A stretch of DNA of 64,000 bases, from positions 1-64,000 of the forward strand of contig JAIBCC010000005.1 in assembly GCA_019694395.1 (NCBI GenBank), read 5' to 3'. The position numbers and the translations under genes were made by a program. This DNA is from Pyrinomonadaceae bacterium. GTDB lineage: Bacteria; Acidobacteriota; Blastocatellia; Pyrinomonadales; Pyrinomonadaceae. The notes beneath the pieces are model-generated. The model saw only the letters and a program-made list of their open reading frames with translations. It had not been told where the DNA came from and ran no database searches. Positions within the stretch are counted from its first letter, which is position 1. Each line of letters opens with the position of its first letter. Positions 35,374 through 44,345 of the stretch are shown one piece after another.

Positions 35374-36347
35374 TGATGAATGTCAAAACAGAAGTTCTGC
35401 TCGCAGAACAGCGCATCAGAAATTACATTCGAGAAACTTATCTCGATTATTCTCCGAGTTTAAGCGATCAAAGCAATGGCAAAGCTTTTTTGAAACTGGA
35501 AAATCTTCAAGTAACAGGTTCATTCAAAGCTCGCGGTTCGCTCAACAAAGTTTTATCGCTTTCCGAGACTGAAAAAGCTCAGGGAATTGTCACGGCTTCA
35601 ACCGGAAATCACGGTTTAGGTGTGGCAAATGCACTCACGCAAACTGGCGCAAAAGGCACAATTTATTTGCCCAAAAATGTGGCGGCAATTAAAGCTAATG
35701 CCATTAAGTCTTTCAATGTTCCGATTGAATTTTACGGAGCAGATTCGCTCGAAGCCGAAACCAAAGCGCGAAAAGTTGCCGAAGAAACGGGACAAATTTA
35801 CATTTCGCCTTACAATGACGAACAGGTTATCGGCGGACAAGGCACAATCGGAGTTGAATTACTGCGCCAATTACCCGATCTGGATTGTGTTCTGGTTTCG
35901 GTCGGTGGCGGTGGCTTGATTGGCGGAATCGCGGGATATATCAAAGAAATCAATCCAAAAATTAAGGTTATCGGTTGTTTGCCCGAAAATGCGCCGGTGA
36001 TGTTTGAATGTCTGAAAGCCGGAAAGATCATCAATGTTCCCGAATCTCCGACGCTTTCCGACGGAACGGCAGGCGGACTCGATGAAGACTCGATAACTTT
36101 TGAAATCTGCCAAAAATACATTGACGATTTTATTCTGGTCAACGAACAGGAAATTGCCGACGGAATGCGTTTTGTGATTGAAAACCATCGCCAAATCGTC
36201 GAAGGTTCGGCAGGTGTGACAATCGCGGCGTTTTTGAAAGAAAAAGAGAAATTTGCCGGTAAAAATTCGGCTTTGATAATGTGCGGCGGCAATGTCAGTT
36301 TTGAGAAGTTGCAAAAAATTATTCACAGGGATGGAGGGAATAATTAG
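35373..36347 (+). CDS. PLP-dependent threonine/serine or hydroxyaspartate dehydratase
   Basis: 324-aa fold-type II PLP enzyme, catabolic threonine-dehydratase type without an ACT domain. Schiff-base lysine in VTGSFKARG, ASTGNHG substrate loop, and the tetraglycine phosphate loop SVGGGGLIGG. Next to it is an ornithine cyclodeaminase-family gene. That pairing is known for EutB-EutC (ectoine use) and for the hydroxyaspartate dehydratase/iminosuccinate reductase pair (BhcB-BhcD), so beta-hydroxyaspartate or a related amino acid is a plausible substrate. Start ATGATG; the first ATG is used. Confidence 0.88.
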   Translation: MMNVKTEVLLAEQRIRNYIRETYLDYSPSLSDQSNGKAFLKLENLQVTGSFKARGSLNKVLSLSETEKAQGIVTASTGNHGLGVANALTQTGAKGTIYLPKNVAAIKANAIKSFNVPIEFYGADSLEAETKARKVAEETGQIYISPYNDEQVIGGQGTIGVELLRQLPDLDCVLVSVGGGGLIGGIAGYIKEINPKIKVIGCLPENAPVMFECLKAGKIINVPESPTLSDGTAGGLDEDSITFEICQKYIDDFILVNEQEIADGMRFVIENHRQIVEGSAGVTIAAFLKEKEKFAGKNSALIMCGGNVSFEKLQKIIHRDGGNN

Positions 36348-36400
36348 GGATGGTTTAAAGATTTAAAAAACATATCCATTTCATCCCCTGTATCTCTGTG
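36324..36400 (+). repeat. Imperfect palindrome, CACAGGGAT family, copy 1
   Basis: The left arm (about 36324-36355, CACAGGGATGGAGGG) overlaps the end of the dehydratase gene. The right arm (about 36371-36400, CATCCCCTGTATCTCTGTG) is its rough inverse complement. The same core recurs at 37346-37431. Confidence 0.55.
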
Positions 36401-36410
36401 AGTTTTTCTT

Positions 36411-37340
36411 ATGACCAAAATTTATAATCTTGACCAAATCAAAGAGGTAATTAATTTTTCTGAAATCATTGAAATCATTGCCGAAGGTTTTGTTTTTTAT
36501 TCGCAAGGCAAAACGGTCGTTCCGCCGGTCGGCTATCTGGGTTTTGAAAATGCTGATGTTCACATCAAATACGGCTACATCCGCGATGATGATTTTTACG
36601 TCATCAAAATTGCTTCGGGATTTTACGAAAATCCTAAAATCGGTTTGCCATCCTCAAACGGTTTAATGTTAGTTTTCAGCCAAAAAACAGGCGAACTGCT
36701 CGCAGTTTTACTGGACGAAGGTTATTTGACCGACATTCGCACCGCCGCCGCCGGAGCAGTTGCCGCCAAATATCTGGCACCGAAAAAGATTGATTGCATC
36801 GGAATTGTCGGCTGCGGAATTCAGGCGCGTTTGCAATTGGAGTTGTTAAAAGAAGCGACGGAGTGCCGAAAAGTTATTGTCTGGGGCAGAAATCATGAAA
36901 AATTAAATCAGTATCAACAGGAGATGTCTGAAAAAGGTTTTGAGATTGAAACTACAACCAATATTTCTGATATTACAGAAAATTGTCAGTTAATTGTCAC
37001 GACCACACCCGCCAAAAATCCTTTAATTTTCGCTGACCAAATCAAAAAAGGAACACACATCACAGCTGTTGGTGCAGATGCAGAAGGGAAACAGGAGCTT
37101 GAGGCAAAAATTTTTGATTTAGCGGATATTGTAGTGGCTGACAGCCTCGCGCAATGTGTTGATCACGGCGATCTATCACACGCAAATATTGCAAAAGAAA
37201 GCATTATTGAACTTGGAAATGTCGTTTCCAATCCTGATTTTCAAAGAAAAACGGATGAACAAATAACCGTCGCAGATTTAACCGGAGTTGCAGTTCAGGA
37301 TATTCAAATAGCCAAGTATGTTTATCAAAAACTGAAATAA
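36411..37340 (+). CDS. Ornithine cyclodeaminase/mu-crystallin family protein
   Basis: 309-aa NAD(P)-binding protein. Landmarks: VVPPVGYLGF, HIKYGY, the catalytic/binding region KIASGFYENPKIGLPSSNG, YLTDIRTAAAGAVAAKYLAP, and Rossmann GIVGCGIQARLQLELL. Family members include ornithine cyclodeaminase, ketimine reductases, EutC and iminosuccinate reductase. The dehydratase gene beside it makes an imine-reductase or EutC-like role more likely than ornithine cyclisation (inference). The gene is bracketed by two palindromes of one family. Confidence 0.88.
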   Translation: MTKIYNLDQIKEVINFSEIIEIIAEGFVFYSQGKTVVPPVGYLGFENADVHIKYGYIRDDDFYVIKIASGFYENPKIGLPSSNGLMLVFSQKTGELLAVLLDEGYLTDIRTAAAGAVAAKYLAPKKIDCIGIVGCGIQARLQLELLKEATECRKVIVWGRNHEKLNQYQQEMSEKGFEIETTTNISDITENCQLIVTTTPAKNPLIFADQIKKGTHITAVGADAEGKQELEAKIFDLADIVVADSLAQCVDHGDLSHANIAKESIIELGNVVSNPDFQRKTDEQITVADLTGVAVQDIQIAKYVYQKLK

Positions 37341-37345
37341 TTTTG

Positions 37346-37431
37346 AATTCACAGGGATAGTGGAGATAAAAAAGGATACTTCAAAAAATAGTAAAAAATA
37401 TCTCCTCTTATCACCTTTATCCCTGTGAATT
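37346..37431 (+). repeat. Palindrome, CACAGGGAT family, copy 2
   Basis: AATTCACAGGGATA (37346-37359) and TATCCCTGTGAATT (37418-37431) are exact inverse complements over 14 bp. Partial pairing continues inward (GGAGATA with TATCTCC). It lies between the cyclodeaminase-family gene and the M20 gene and could act as an intercistronic hairpin. Confidence 0.8.
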
Positions 37432-37444
37432 TTTTGAATTAATT

Positions 37445-38980
37445 ATGAAAAGATTGAGTTTAACTTTTATTTTGACAATTTTATTTGTTTGTCACAGTTT
37501 CGGAATTGATGCAACAGTAACCGCCGTTCGTGAGTATCGCCGCGCTAATGAGTTTCAATTTTTGCAAGATTTTATCAAACTTCTTTCAATTCCTAATGTT
37601 GCTTCCGACCGTGAAAATATTCGGCGTAATGCCGATTATTTGATGGGATTGATGAAAGAGCGCGGACTTAAACCGCAACTTTTACCTCCTTTGGACGAAG
37701 CCAATCCGCCTGCGGTTTACGGTGAATGGATTACGCCGAATGCCAAACAAACAATCGTTTTTTACGCGCATTATGACGGACAGCCAACCGATCCGAAACA
37801 ATGGACTGGCAGTGAACCTTGGTCGCCTGTTTTGCGTTCCGCCTCGCTGGAAAAAGGCGGACAAACGATTCCATTTCCAAAATCAGGCGAAACGATTAAC
37901 CCCGAATGGCGGATTTATGGACGCTCGGCTTCGGATGACAAAGGCGGAGTTTTTGCGATTTTGAAAGCGTTTGACGCTTTACGCGCTAGCAAAATTCAGC
38001 CGACTGTCAACATTAAATTCTTTTTTGAGGGCGAAGAAGAAGCCGGTTCCAGCCATTTGGGCGAAATTCTTGCCAAACACAAAGACTTGCTGAAATCCGA
38101 TGCCTGGATTATTTGCGATGGTCCCGTCCATCAATCAGGGCGCAAACAGGTCGTTTTCGGCGTGCGCGGCGTAACTTCAGTTGACATTACAACTTACGGC
38201 GCAATCCGTCCGCTGCACAGCGGTCACTATGGGAACTGGTCACCTAACCCCGCTCTGATTCTGGCAAAACTTTTGTCGTCAATGAAAGACGATGAAGGAA
38301 AAGTCATCATCAAAAACTGGAACGATGATGTCGAACCGTTGGGCGAAGAAGAAAAACGTGCCATCAAAGATGCGCCGCAATATGATGAAGAATTGAAAAG
38401 ACAGCTTGGGTTGGCAAAAACTGATAACGTGGCGAAAAGCTATCTGGAAGCACTTAACTTTCCTTCGCTCAACATTGACGGTTTCAAAAGCGGTGATGTC
38501 GGCGCATTAGCCCGAAACGTTATTCCCTCAACTGCCAACGCCGTAATGGATATTCGATTGGTTAAAGGCAATGATTACAAACGTCAGGTCGAAAAATTAA
38601 AAGAACATATTCGCTCACAAGGCTTTTATGTGATAGACCGCGAACCGACCGAAGCCGAACGCCTGCAACATCCTTTGATTGTTAAATTTCTGCACTTGAA
38701 AGGCGGATACAACGCCCAGCGAACCAAAATGAGTTTGCCGATTTCGATCAGCGTTATCAATGCCGTTCAGGAAGCATCAGACCAACCAATCGTCAAACTG
38801 CCGACTTTGGGCGGAAGTCTCCCTCTTTCAATCATTACCGAGAATCTGGACGTGCCGACCATTACCGTTCCGATTGCCAATTACGACAACAATCAACACG
38901 CTGAAAACGAAAATATTCGTCTGCAAAACTTGTGGGACGGAATTGAAATCTTTGCTAAGCTGATGACTTTGAAGAATTAA
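37445..38980 (+). CDS. Secreted M20/M25/M40 family metallopeptidase
   Basis: 511 aa; signal peptide ends near CHSFGI. The di-zinc M20 ligands are visible: His in FYAHYDGQPTD, Asp in GRSASDDKGG, Glu pair in FEGEEEAGSSH, Asp in IICDGPV and a late His in NQHAENENI. A lid/dimerisation domain is inserted at about 215-380. Likely a periplasmic dipeptidase or carboxypeptidase. It follows the dehydratase/OCD pair on the same strand. Confidence 0.92.
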   Translation: MKRLSLTFILTILFVCHSFGIDATVTAVREYRRANEFQFLQDFIKLLSIPNVASDRENIRRNADYLMGLMKERGLKPQLLPPLDEANPPAVYGEWITPNAKQTIVFYAHYDGQPTDPKQWTGSEPWSPVLRSASLEKGGQTIPFPKSGETINPEWRIYGRSASDDKGGVFAILKAFDALRASKIQPTVNIKFFFEGEEEAGSSHLGEILAKHKDLLKSDAWIICDGPVHQSGRKQVVFGVRGVTSVDITTYGAIRPLHSGHYGNWSPNPALILAKLLSSMKDDEGKVIIKNWNDDVEPLGEEEKRAIKDAPQYDEELKRQLGLAKTDNVAKSYLEALNFPSLNIDGFKSGDVGALARNVIPSTANAVMDIRLVKGNDYKRQVEKLKEHIRSQGFYVIDREPTEAERLQHPLIVKFLHLKGGYNAQRTKMSLPISISVINAVQEASDQPIVKLPTLGGSLPLSIITENLDVPTITVPIANYDNNQHAENENIRLQNLWDGIEIFAKLMTLKN

Positions 38981-39058
38981 GATTTTTGAACCGGATTTGA
39001 TGATTTTTTATCTGGATTTCAAGATTTTTCCTATTGAAAAAAGCAAAATTGATTCATT

Positions 39059-39805
39059 ATGAGAAAGCTGGAAAAGTCATTTCTATTTTGCTTAATTGCC
39101 TTAGTTTTTACCTTAAATATTTCGGCTCAGGACAAGTCTAAAGATAAACTGCGTGTTCTCTTCGTGGGGAATAGTCTGACTTACGCTAACAATTTGCCCG
39201 AAATTGTCGCAGGATTGGCGCGGTCTGCTAAACAGCCAAAATTGGTTTATAAGATGGTCGCTTATCCGAATTTCAGTCTCGAAGATCATTGGAACAAAGG
39301 CGAAGTGCAGAAACTTTTGGCAAAGGAAAAATGGGATTTTGTGGTGATGCAGCAAGGTCCTTCGGCTTTTTCCGACGGGCGCAAGGTTTTAGTTGAATAT
39401 GCCAAAAAATATGCCGAACCGATTGCAAACGCCGGAGCCAAACCCGCTTTTTATATGGTTTGGTCATCCGCTGACCGTTTGCAGGATTTTGCAGGTGTCA
39501 GCGCAACCTACAAAGCGGCGGCAAAAGAAGTTGACGGATTATTCATTCCTGCTGGCGAGGCTTGGCTAGAGGTTTGGCGGCGCGATCCGAAATTCGAGCT
39601 TTACTCCGCCGACAATTTTCATCCTAATCTTGCTGGTTCGTATTTAGCCGCACTTGTCATTTATCAGCAGATTTACCGGCAAAGTCCAATCGGATTATCT
39701 AATCATTTCAGACTGAATTTTGAACAGGAAGTTGATCTGCCGGAAAAACACGCCAAACTTTTACAAGCAGCAGCAGCAGAAACTAATAAAAAATACGGTT
39801 TTTAA
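39059..39805 (+). CDS. Secreted SGNH/GDSL hydrolase
   Basis: 248 aa with signal peptide ending near LNISAQ. Block I is VLFVGNSLTYANNLP (nucleophile Ser in GNSLT), the mid-region has VVMQQGPSAF and the catalytic Asp-His is in SADNFHPNLAGSYLAAL. Probably an esterase or acetyl-glycan hydrolase outside the cytoplasm. Gap of 78 nt after the M20 gene. Confidence 0.85.
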   Translation: MRKLEKSFLFCLIALVFTLNISAQDKSKDKLRVLFVGNSLTYANNLPEIVAGLARSAKQPKLVYKMVAYPNFSLEDHWNKGEVQKLLAKEKWDFVVMQQGPSAFSDGRKVLVEYAKKYAEPIANAGAKPAFYMVWSSADRLQDFAGVSATYKAAAKEVDGLFIPAGEAWLEVWRRDPKFELYSADNFHPNLAGSYLAALVIYQQIYRQSPIGLSNHFRLNFEQEVDLPEKHAKLLQAAAAETNKKYGF

Positions 39806-39908
39806 CTCAGAAAAAAGAAAATGGCTCAATTGCTTTCAGATATTTTACATTAAAAGAAATCAAAGCTAATTTTAAATCTATAATTCTCGTGCTTTTTACA
39901 AAACAGCT

Positions 39909-41111
39909 ATGAAATTTTTGACGATTATTTGTTTGATTTTATTGACTATGACAACAGCTTTTGGACAAGACACAAAGAAAATTGAAGAAACGCTCAAAAC
40001 ATTTGACAGTTTCTATCACGAAGGCGCAAAAAAATATGGAATTGTCGGCACGAGTTTTGTTTTTATCCACGACGATCAGGTTGTCGATTTTCAAACTCAC
40101 GGAATGTCTCACCTGGCAAATAATTACAAGACGGACGAGAATACGATCTATCATTGGGCTTCGATTTCCAAAACTTTAACCGGAATTGCCATTATGCAAT
40201 TGCGTGATCGCGGCAAATTAAAACTCGAAGACCCGATTACCAAATATGTTCCCGAACTCAGAATGGTGCATAATCCGTTTGGTTCGATGGATGAAATCAC
40301 GATTGCTCAATTGCTTTCGCACATTGCAGGTTTTCGCGGCGGAACATTCCCGTTTGGCGGCGACAAAGACTGGCATCCGGCTGAACCGACAAACTGGTCG
40401 CAACTTGTCGCAATGCTTCCCTACACCGAAATTCTTTTCAAACCCGGCAGTAAATACAGCTATTCAAATCCGGGAATTGTTTATCTTGGACAGGTAATTG
40501 AAAGACTTTCCGGCGAAGATTTCGAGGTTTATATGGACAAAAATGTTCTGAAACCGCTCGAAATGTATCACAGTTTTTACGACACTACGCCGTATCATCT
40601 TTTAAAACATCGTTCGCACAGCTACCAGATTGATAAAAAAGGAAAAATGACCGAAGGACGTTTTGATATGGATACCGGCATTACCGTTTCCAATGGCGGT
40701 TTGAATTCCCCGTTTCCCGATATGATCAAATACCTCAACTTTTTGATCGGCGATCCGAAAAAACAGACTGAATATGATGTGATTTTAAAACGTTCAAGTC
40801 TGGAAGAAATGTGGCAGCCGGTGATGGACGTTTTAGATGAACCGAAAGACGGGCAGAACCGCAAAGATTTTATCGGTAAATGCTTTTTTATCGAGGATAA
40901 TTTCGGGCAAAGATTTATCGGTCACAGCGGTCATCAAAATAATTTCAGCGCACATCTTTACCTCAATCCTACCACGCGAAGCGCGTATCTGGTTGCATAT
41001 AACACATTTAACCAGGCTGTCGGCGGAAATGAGAAAGTAACGACAGACACTTTTGACACGGAAATCAAAGAGTTTATGTTTGGAAAAGTTTTTCCGTTAT
41101 TCAAAAAATAA
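39909..41111 (+). CDS. Secreted serine hydrolase, beta-lactamase (class C) fold
   Basis: 400 aa; signal peptide ends near TTAFGQ. SxxK is in HWASISKTLTG, YxN in KYSYSNPGIVYLG and a late HSGH replaces KTG, as in many esterase/D-aminopeptidase members of the AmpC family. These enzymes hydrolyse esters or D-amino acid peptides; a true beta-lactamase is less likely. The TAA is followed by the palindrome at 41128. Confidence 0.88.
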   Translation: MKFLTIICLILLTMTTAFGQDTKKIEETLKTFDSFYHEGAKKYGIVGTSFVFIHDDQVVDFQTHGMSHLANNYKTDENTIYHWASISKTLTGIAIMQLRDRGKLKLEDPITKYVPELRMVHNPFGSMDEITIAQLLSHIAGFRGGTFPFGGDKDWHPAEPTNWSQLVAMLPYTEILFKPGSKYSYSNPGIVYLGQVIERLSGEDFEVYMDKNVLKPLEMYHSFYDTTPYHLLKHRSHSYQIDKKGKMTEGRFDMDTGITVSNGGLNSPFPDMIKYLNFLIGDPKKQTEYDVILKRSSLEEMWQPVMDVLDEPKDGQNRKDFIGKCFFIEDNFGQRFIGHSGHQNNFSAHLYLNPTTRSAYLVAYNTFNQAVGGNEKVTTDTFDTEIKEFMFGKVFPLFKK

Positions 41112-41127
41112 GACCAAAAATACTTTT

Positions 41128-41247
41128 TTAACGCAAAGTCGCAAAGAAACAAAGACGCAAAGATAATAATAAATACTTTATGCTCTTAATTTTTCCTTTT
41201 TACTTCACTTCCTTTGCGCCTTAGCGGACTTTGCGACATTGCGTTAA
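41128..41247 (+). repeat. Intergenic palindrome, CGCAAAG family
   Basis: The left arm 41128-41162 (TTAACGCAAAGTCGCAAAG and on) and the right arm 41211-41247 (ending GCGACATTGCGTTAA) are inverted relatives of the units at 12981 and 13447. They lie between convergent genes and could end transcription in both directions. Confidence 0.8.
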
Positions 41248-41255
41248 ATTATATT

Positions 41256-43391
41256 TTAACTTCCGGTTTGATTTTTGAGCTGATATTCATCTAATTTCCG
41301 ATAAAGCGTTTTTCTGCCGATATTTAGCAACTTAGCTGCACGGGATTTATCGCCTCCCGTGTAATCCAAAGACATTTCGATTGCTTGTTTTTCAATCTCT
41401 TCCAAAGTTGCCGGAAAATCAACTTCGAGAATAATTGCCCGTCCTTCGATGGCGGCTTTGGTGCGTTCGTGGCGCGCCTGTGCGTAGGACTCAAACGCTT
41501 TTTTGCTGATGGCTTCGGGCAAATCGTCAAGCTCGATTTGGCGACCCGAAGCAATAATTACCGCCCGTTCAATCGCATTTTCCAGCTCACGAACATTGCC
41601 GAGCCATTCGTAATTGACCATTGCGCGAATTGCCTCTTTAGAAATTCCCGACACAAATCGTCCGGTTTTTTGCTTGTAAAGTTCAAGAAAATGATAAACG
41701 AGCAAATGAATATCTTCGGGACGTTCACGCAGCGGCGGAATTCTGATCGGAAAAACTGAAAGGCGAAAATATAAATCTTTGCGAAACTTCCCTGCTTCGA
41801 TGGCTTGTTCGAGGTCAACATTGGTTGCTGCAACCACCCGAACATCAGTTTTAACGACCTCGCTTCCGCCGACTCTGGTCAATTCACCATCCTGCAAAAC
41901 GCGGAGCAATTTAACCTGGGCGGAAAGCGGCATTTCACCGATTTCATCTAAAAAAAGCGTGCCGCCGTCTGCTTCTTCAAAACGTCCTTTGCGTTGCGAA
42001 CGGGCATCAGTAAAGGCACCTTTTTCATGACCGAAAAGCTCTGATTCCAAAAGACTTTCGGGAATTGCGCCGCAATTTAATTTGATATACGGTTTGTTTT
42101 CGCGTCCCGAATTATAATGGATCAAATTGGCAAGCAGTTCTTTTCCCGTTCCGCTTTCGCCTTGGATTAAAACGGTGGTGTTGGTATCCGCCACGTTCAA
42201 TCCAAGTTCAATTGCGCGGCGAATGGTTGGAGCTTGCCCGATAATTTCGCTTTGATGTTTTTGATGAAGTTCGCTTTTGAGGCGCATCACTTCCGCCGAA
42301 AGCTGGTCACGTTCAAGTGCAGTTCCGATTTGATGCGCGATTCCCTCAACCAAAGCAATTTCGTGATTAGCAAAGCCGTTCTCAAGCTCTTTGCTCCAAA
42401 CAAATCCCAATAGCCCGAAGGATTGTCCGCCAACCTGAACCGGCGCAACCAACGCAGCTCGTCCATTAAGTTGAGTATTAAAAATCAAACGCACCGCAAA
42501 AGGAAGTTGTGTATCAATCAAACGAAGCGTTTTTCCTTCGCGGAGAATGTTGCTCAAAGTTGGAAACGGTTCAATATCAAGCGAGCCGCCGTGTTCTTCG
42601 ATCAAGCCCCAAATTGCATTGGGCGGTGCATTCGGCGCAGTTTTAAACACGACTAAATTGATTTTCTCGCCGGTTTGGTCAAGCACTCCAAGTGCGCCGT
42701 AATCCGCTCCGACCAACTCAATCGCCCGTTCGACAACTTTGCTCGAAACTTCCCGAAAATCCGAATGCGAATTAAGCGTGTTGGCAATTTCGAGCAGTGC
42801 ATTAGTGCTTTTTGTTTCCTGCTGCTGCGTTACATAAAGCCGTGTGTATTGATAGCCGACAGCAATTTGCTGGGCAATGGATTCAAGAAATGCGACTTCT
42901 TCATCAAACCATTCGCGTGGCGCGTGGACATCGTGCAAACCTATTAACCCAAAGACTTTTCCGCCTAGAATAATCGGCACAACCAAAAGAGATTTGGTTT
43001 CTAAAGCTTTGGTAAAAAATCGAACCGTCGGGTCTTTGGTTTGCGAAGTGTCATTGACGCGAATCGGCTTGGTCAGATCAAATCTTTCCGCGAGTTTTTC
43101 CGCATCAATCGGAATGGTCGTCCCTTCACTTTGCGGAATGGCTTCGGATGCCCGCCATTCGTGACTGATCCTAAGCTCATTACCTTCTGTTAATTGCAAT
43201 AGATCGCACCGATCAGCCTCCATCATTCTTCCGATTTCCGAAACAATAACATTCAAAAATCTTTCAAGGTCAATATTGGTCGGCAGATCCCGCGCCAGAC
43301 GGTCAATGATGCCTTCGCGGGCTTCGTGCATTTTGATCTTGCGTTCAATAGGTAATGTTGGTGTGCTTTCGATTTCTATTTGTAGCGGCAT
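41256..43391 (-). CDS. Sigma-54-dependent transcriptional activator with two GAF domains
   Basis: 711 aa from the ATG at 43391 (an upstream frame is not family-like). Two GAF sensor domains (about 25-180 and 195-345), an AAA+ domain with GESGTGKE Walker A, LFGHEKGAFTDA, GGTLFLDEIGEM Walker B and VRELENAIERAV, and a C-terminal Fis-type helix-turn-helix (DYTGGDKSRAAKLLNIGRKTLYRKL). The sigma-54 contact loop reads GAFTDA rather than GAFTGA. The sensed ligand is unknown, and no target promoter was identified here. Confidence 0.93.
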   Translation of the reverse strand: MPLQIEIESTPTLPIERKIKMHEAREGIIDRLARDLPTNIDLERFLNVIVSEIGRMMEADRCDLLQLTEGNELRISHEWRASEAIPQSEGTTIPIDAEKLAERFDLTKPIRVNDTSQTKDPTVRFFTKALETKSLLVVPIILGGKVFGLIGLHDVHAPREWFDEEVAFLESIAQQIAVGYQYTRLYVTQQQETKSTNALLEIANTLNSHSDFREVSSKVVERAIELVGADYGALGVLDQTGEKINLVVFKTAPNAPPNAIWGLIEEHGGSLDIEPFPTLSNILREGKTLRLIDTQLPFAVRLIFNTQLNGRAALVAPVQVGGQSFGLLGFVWSKELENGFANHEIALVEGIAHQIGTALERDQLSAEVMRLKSELHQKHQSEIIGQAPTIRRAIELGLNVADTNTTVLIQGESGTGKELLANLIHYNSGRENKPYIKLNCGAIPESLLESELFGHEKGAFTDARSQRKGRFEEADGGTLFLDEIGEMPLSAQVKLLRVLQDGELTRVGGSEVVKTDVRVVAATNVDLEQAIEAGKFRKDLYFRLSVFPIRIPPLRERPEDIHLLVYHFLELYKQKTGRFVSGISKEAIRAMVNYEWLGNVRELENAIERAVIIASGRQIELDDLPEAISKKAFESYAQARHERTKAAIEGRAIILEVDFPATLEEIEKQAIEMSLDYTGGDKSRAAKLLNIGRKTLYRKLDEYQLKNQTGS

Positions 43392-43522
43392 TTCTTTTGA
43401 AGATATTAGGAAGAGAATTAGGAAAGAATTTCGTGACAAGACTATTATTAGCTGAAAAGAGTCGTGAGTGTCAAGTTGATACAGAAGAAAAACATTTGTG
43501 TAATTAAGAAACAAGTTTGCTT

Positions 43523-44332
43523 TCACTCGAAGATAAGATGCATGGCTGATTTTTCTATTGGCACAAAAGTCGGCGTAATTCCGAATACCTCCATAATGCG
43601 GTCTGTTGTCAAAACTTCGGTTGGAGTGCCGTTTGCCACAACGTGTCCATCATTTATCAAAACAATTCGATCAGAAAAACGGGCGGCGAGATTCAAATCG
43701 TGAACTACGCCTACTGTCACAACATCATGAGCACACGCGAATTCACGCACTTTTTTCATAAACCCGATCTGGTGACGAATATCGAGAAACGTCAGAGGCT
43801 CATCTAAAAATAAGTAACGGCACCGCTGGGTAGTATCGGAATTAATATGACTCAAAGTTGAATTTTCACGCCATAATTGCGACAGAACACGGGCGAAATT
43901 GACACGCTGACGTTCGCCTCCGCTCAGAGTCTGGTAATTGCGGTCACTGAACTCAGCCACCTCAAAAAAATCCATCAACTCGTCAACAATATTTTCATCA
44001 ATCTGCCCCGGATGTCCTCCAAAATGCGGATAGCGTCCCATCATCACCACTTCACGAACCGTCAACGGAAAAGCAATTTCGATGGCTTGCGATAAAACTG
44101 CGCGACGTTTCGCCAAGTCGGATTCGCTTGCCGAAGATATGTCAACGCCTTCATATTCGATTTGTCCGGTTTGCGGTCGCAAAAGACGTGAAAGGATTTT
44201 GATAATAGTTGATTTACCGGCACCGTTCGGACCAATTATTAAGTGCAGTTTGCCGGGTTCAAATGAGGCTGAAAACCCTGAGATGAGCGTTATATTACCA
44301 ATCTGAAAAGTTATATTTTTGGCTTCCAGCAT
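43523..44332 (-). CDS. hmuV: Heme ABC transporter ATP-binding protein
   Basis: 269-aa ATPase of the FecE/BtuD/HmuV group, partner of the permease just upstream. Walker A GPNGAGKST, Q-loop in RRAVLSQAIEIAFPLTV, signature LSGGERQRVNFARVL, and Walker B YLFLDEPLTFLD. The ATG at 44332 (MLEAKNITFQIG) is chosen; the longer frame overlaps the permease gene. Gene order T-U-V and the binding-protein features support heme import. Confidence 0.88.
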   Translation of the reverse strand: MLEAKNITFQIGNITLISGFSASFEPGKLHLIIGPNGAGKSTIIKILSRLLRPQTGQIEYEGVDISSASESDLAKRRAVLSQAIEIAFPLTVREVVMMGRYPHFGGHPGQIDENIVDELMDFFEVAEFSDRNYQTLSGGERQRVNFARVLSQLWRENSTLSHINSDTTQRCRYLFLDEPLTFLDIRHQIGFMKKVREFACAHDVVTVGVVHDLNLAARFSDRIVLINDGHVVANGTPTEVLTTDRIMEVFGITPTFVPIEKSAMHLIFE

Positions 44333-44345
44333 AATCAATTTTGCC

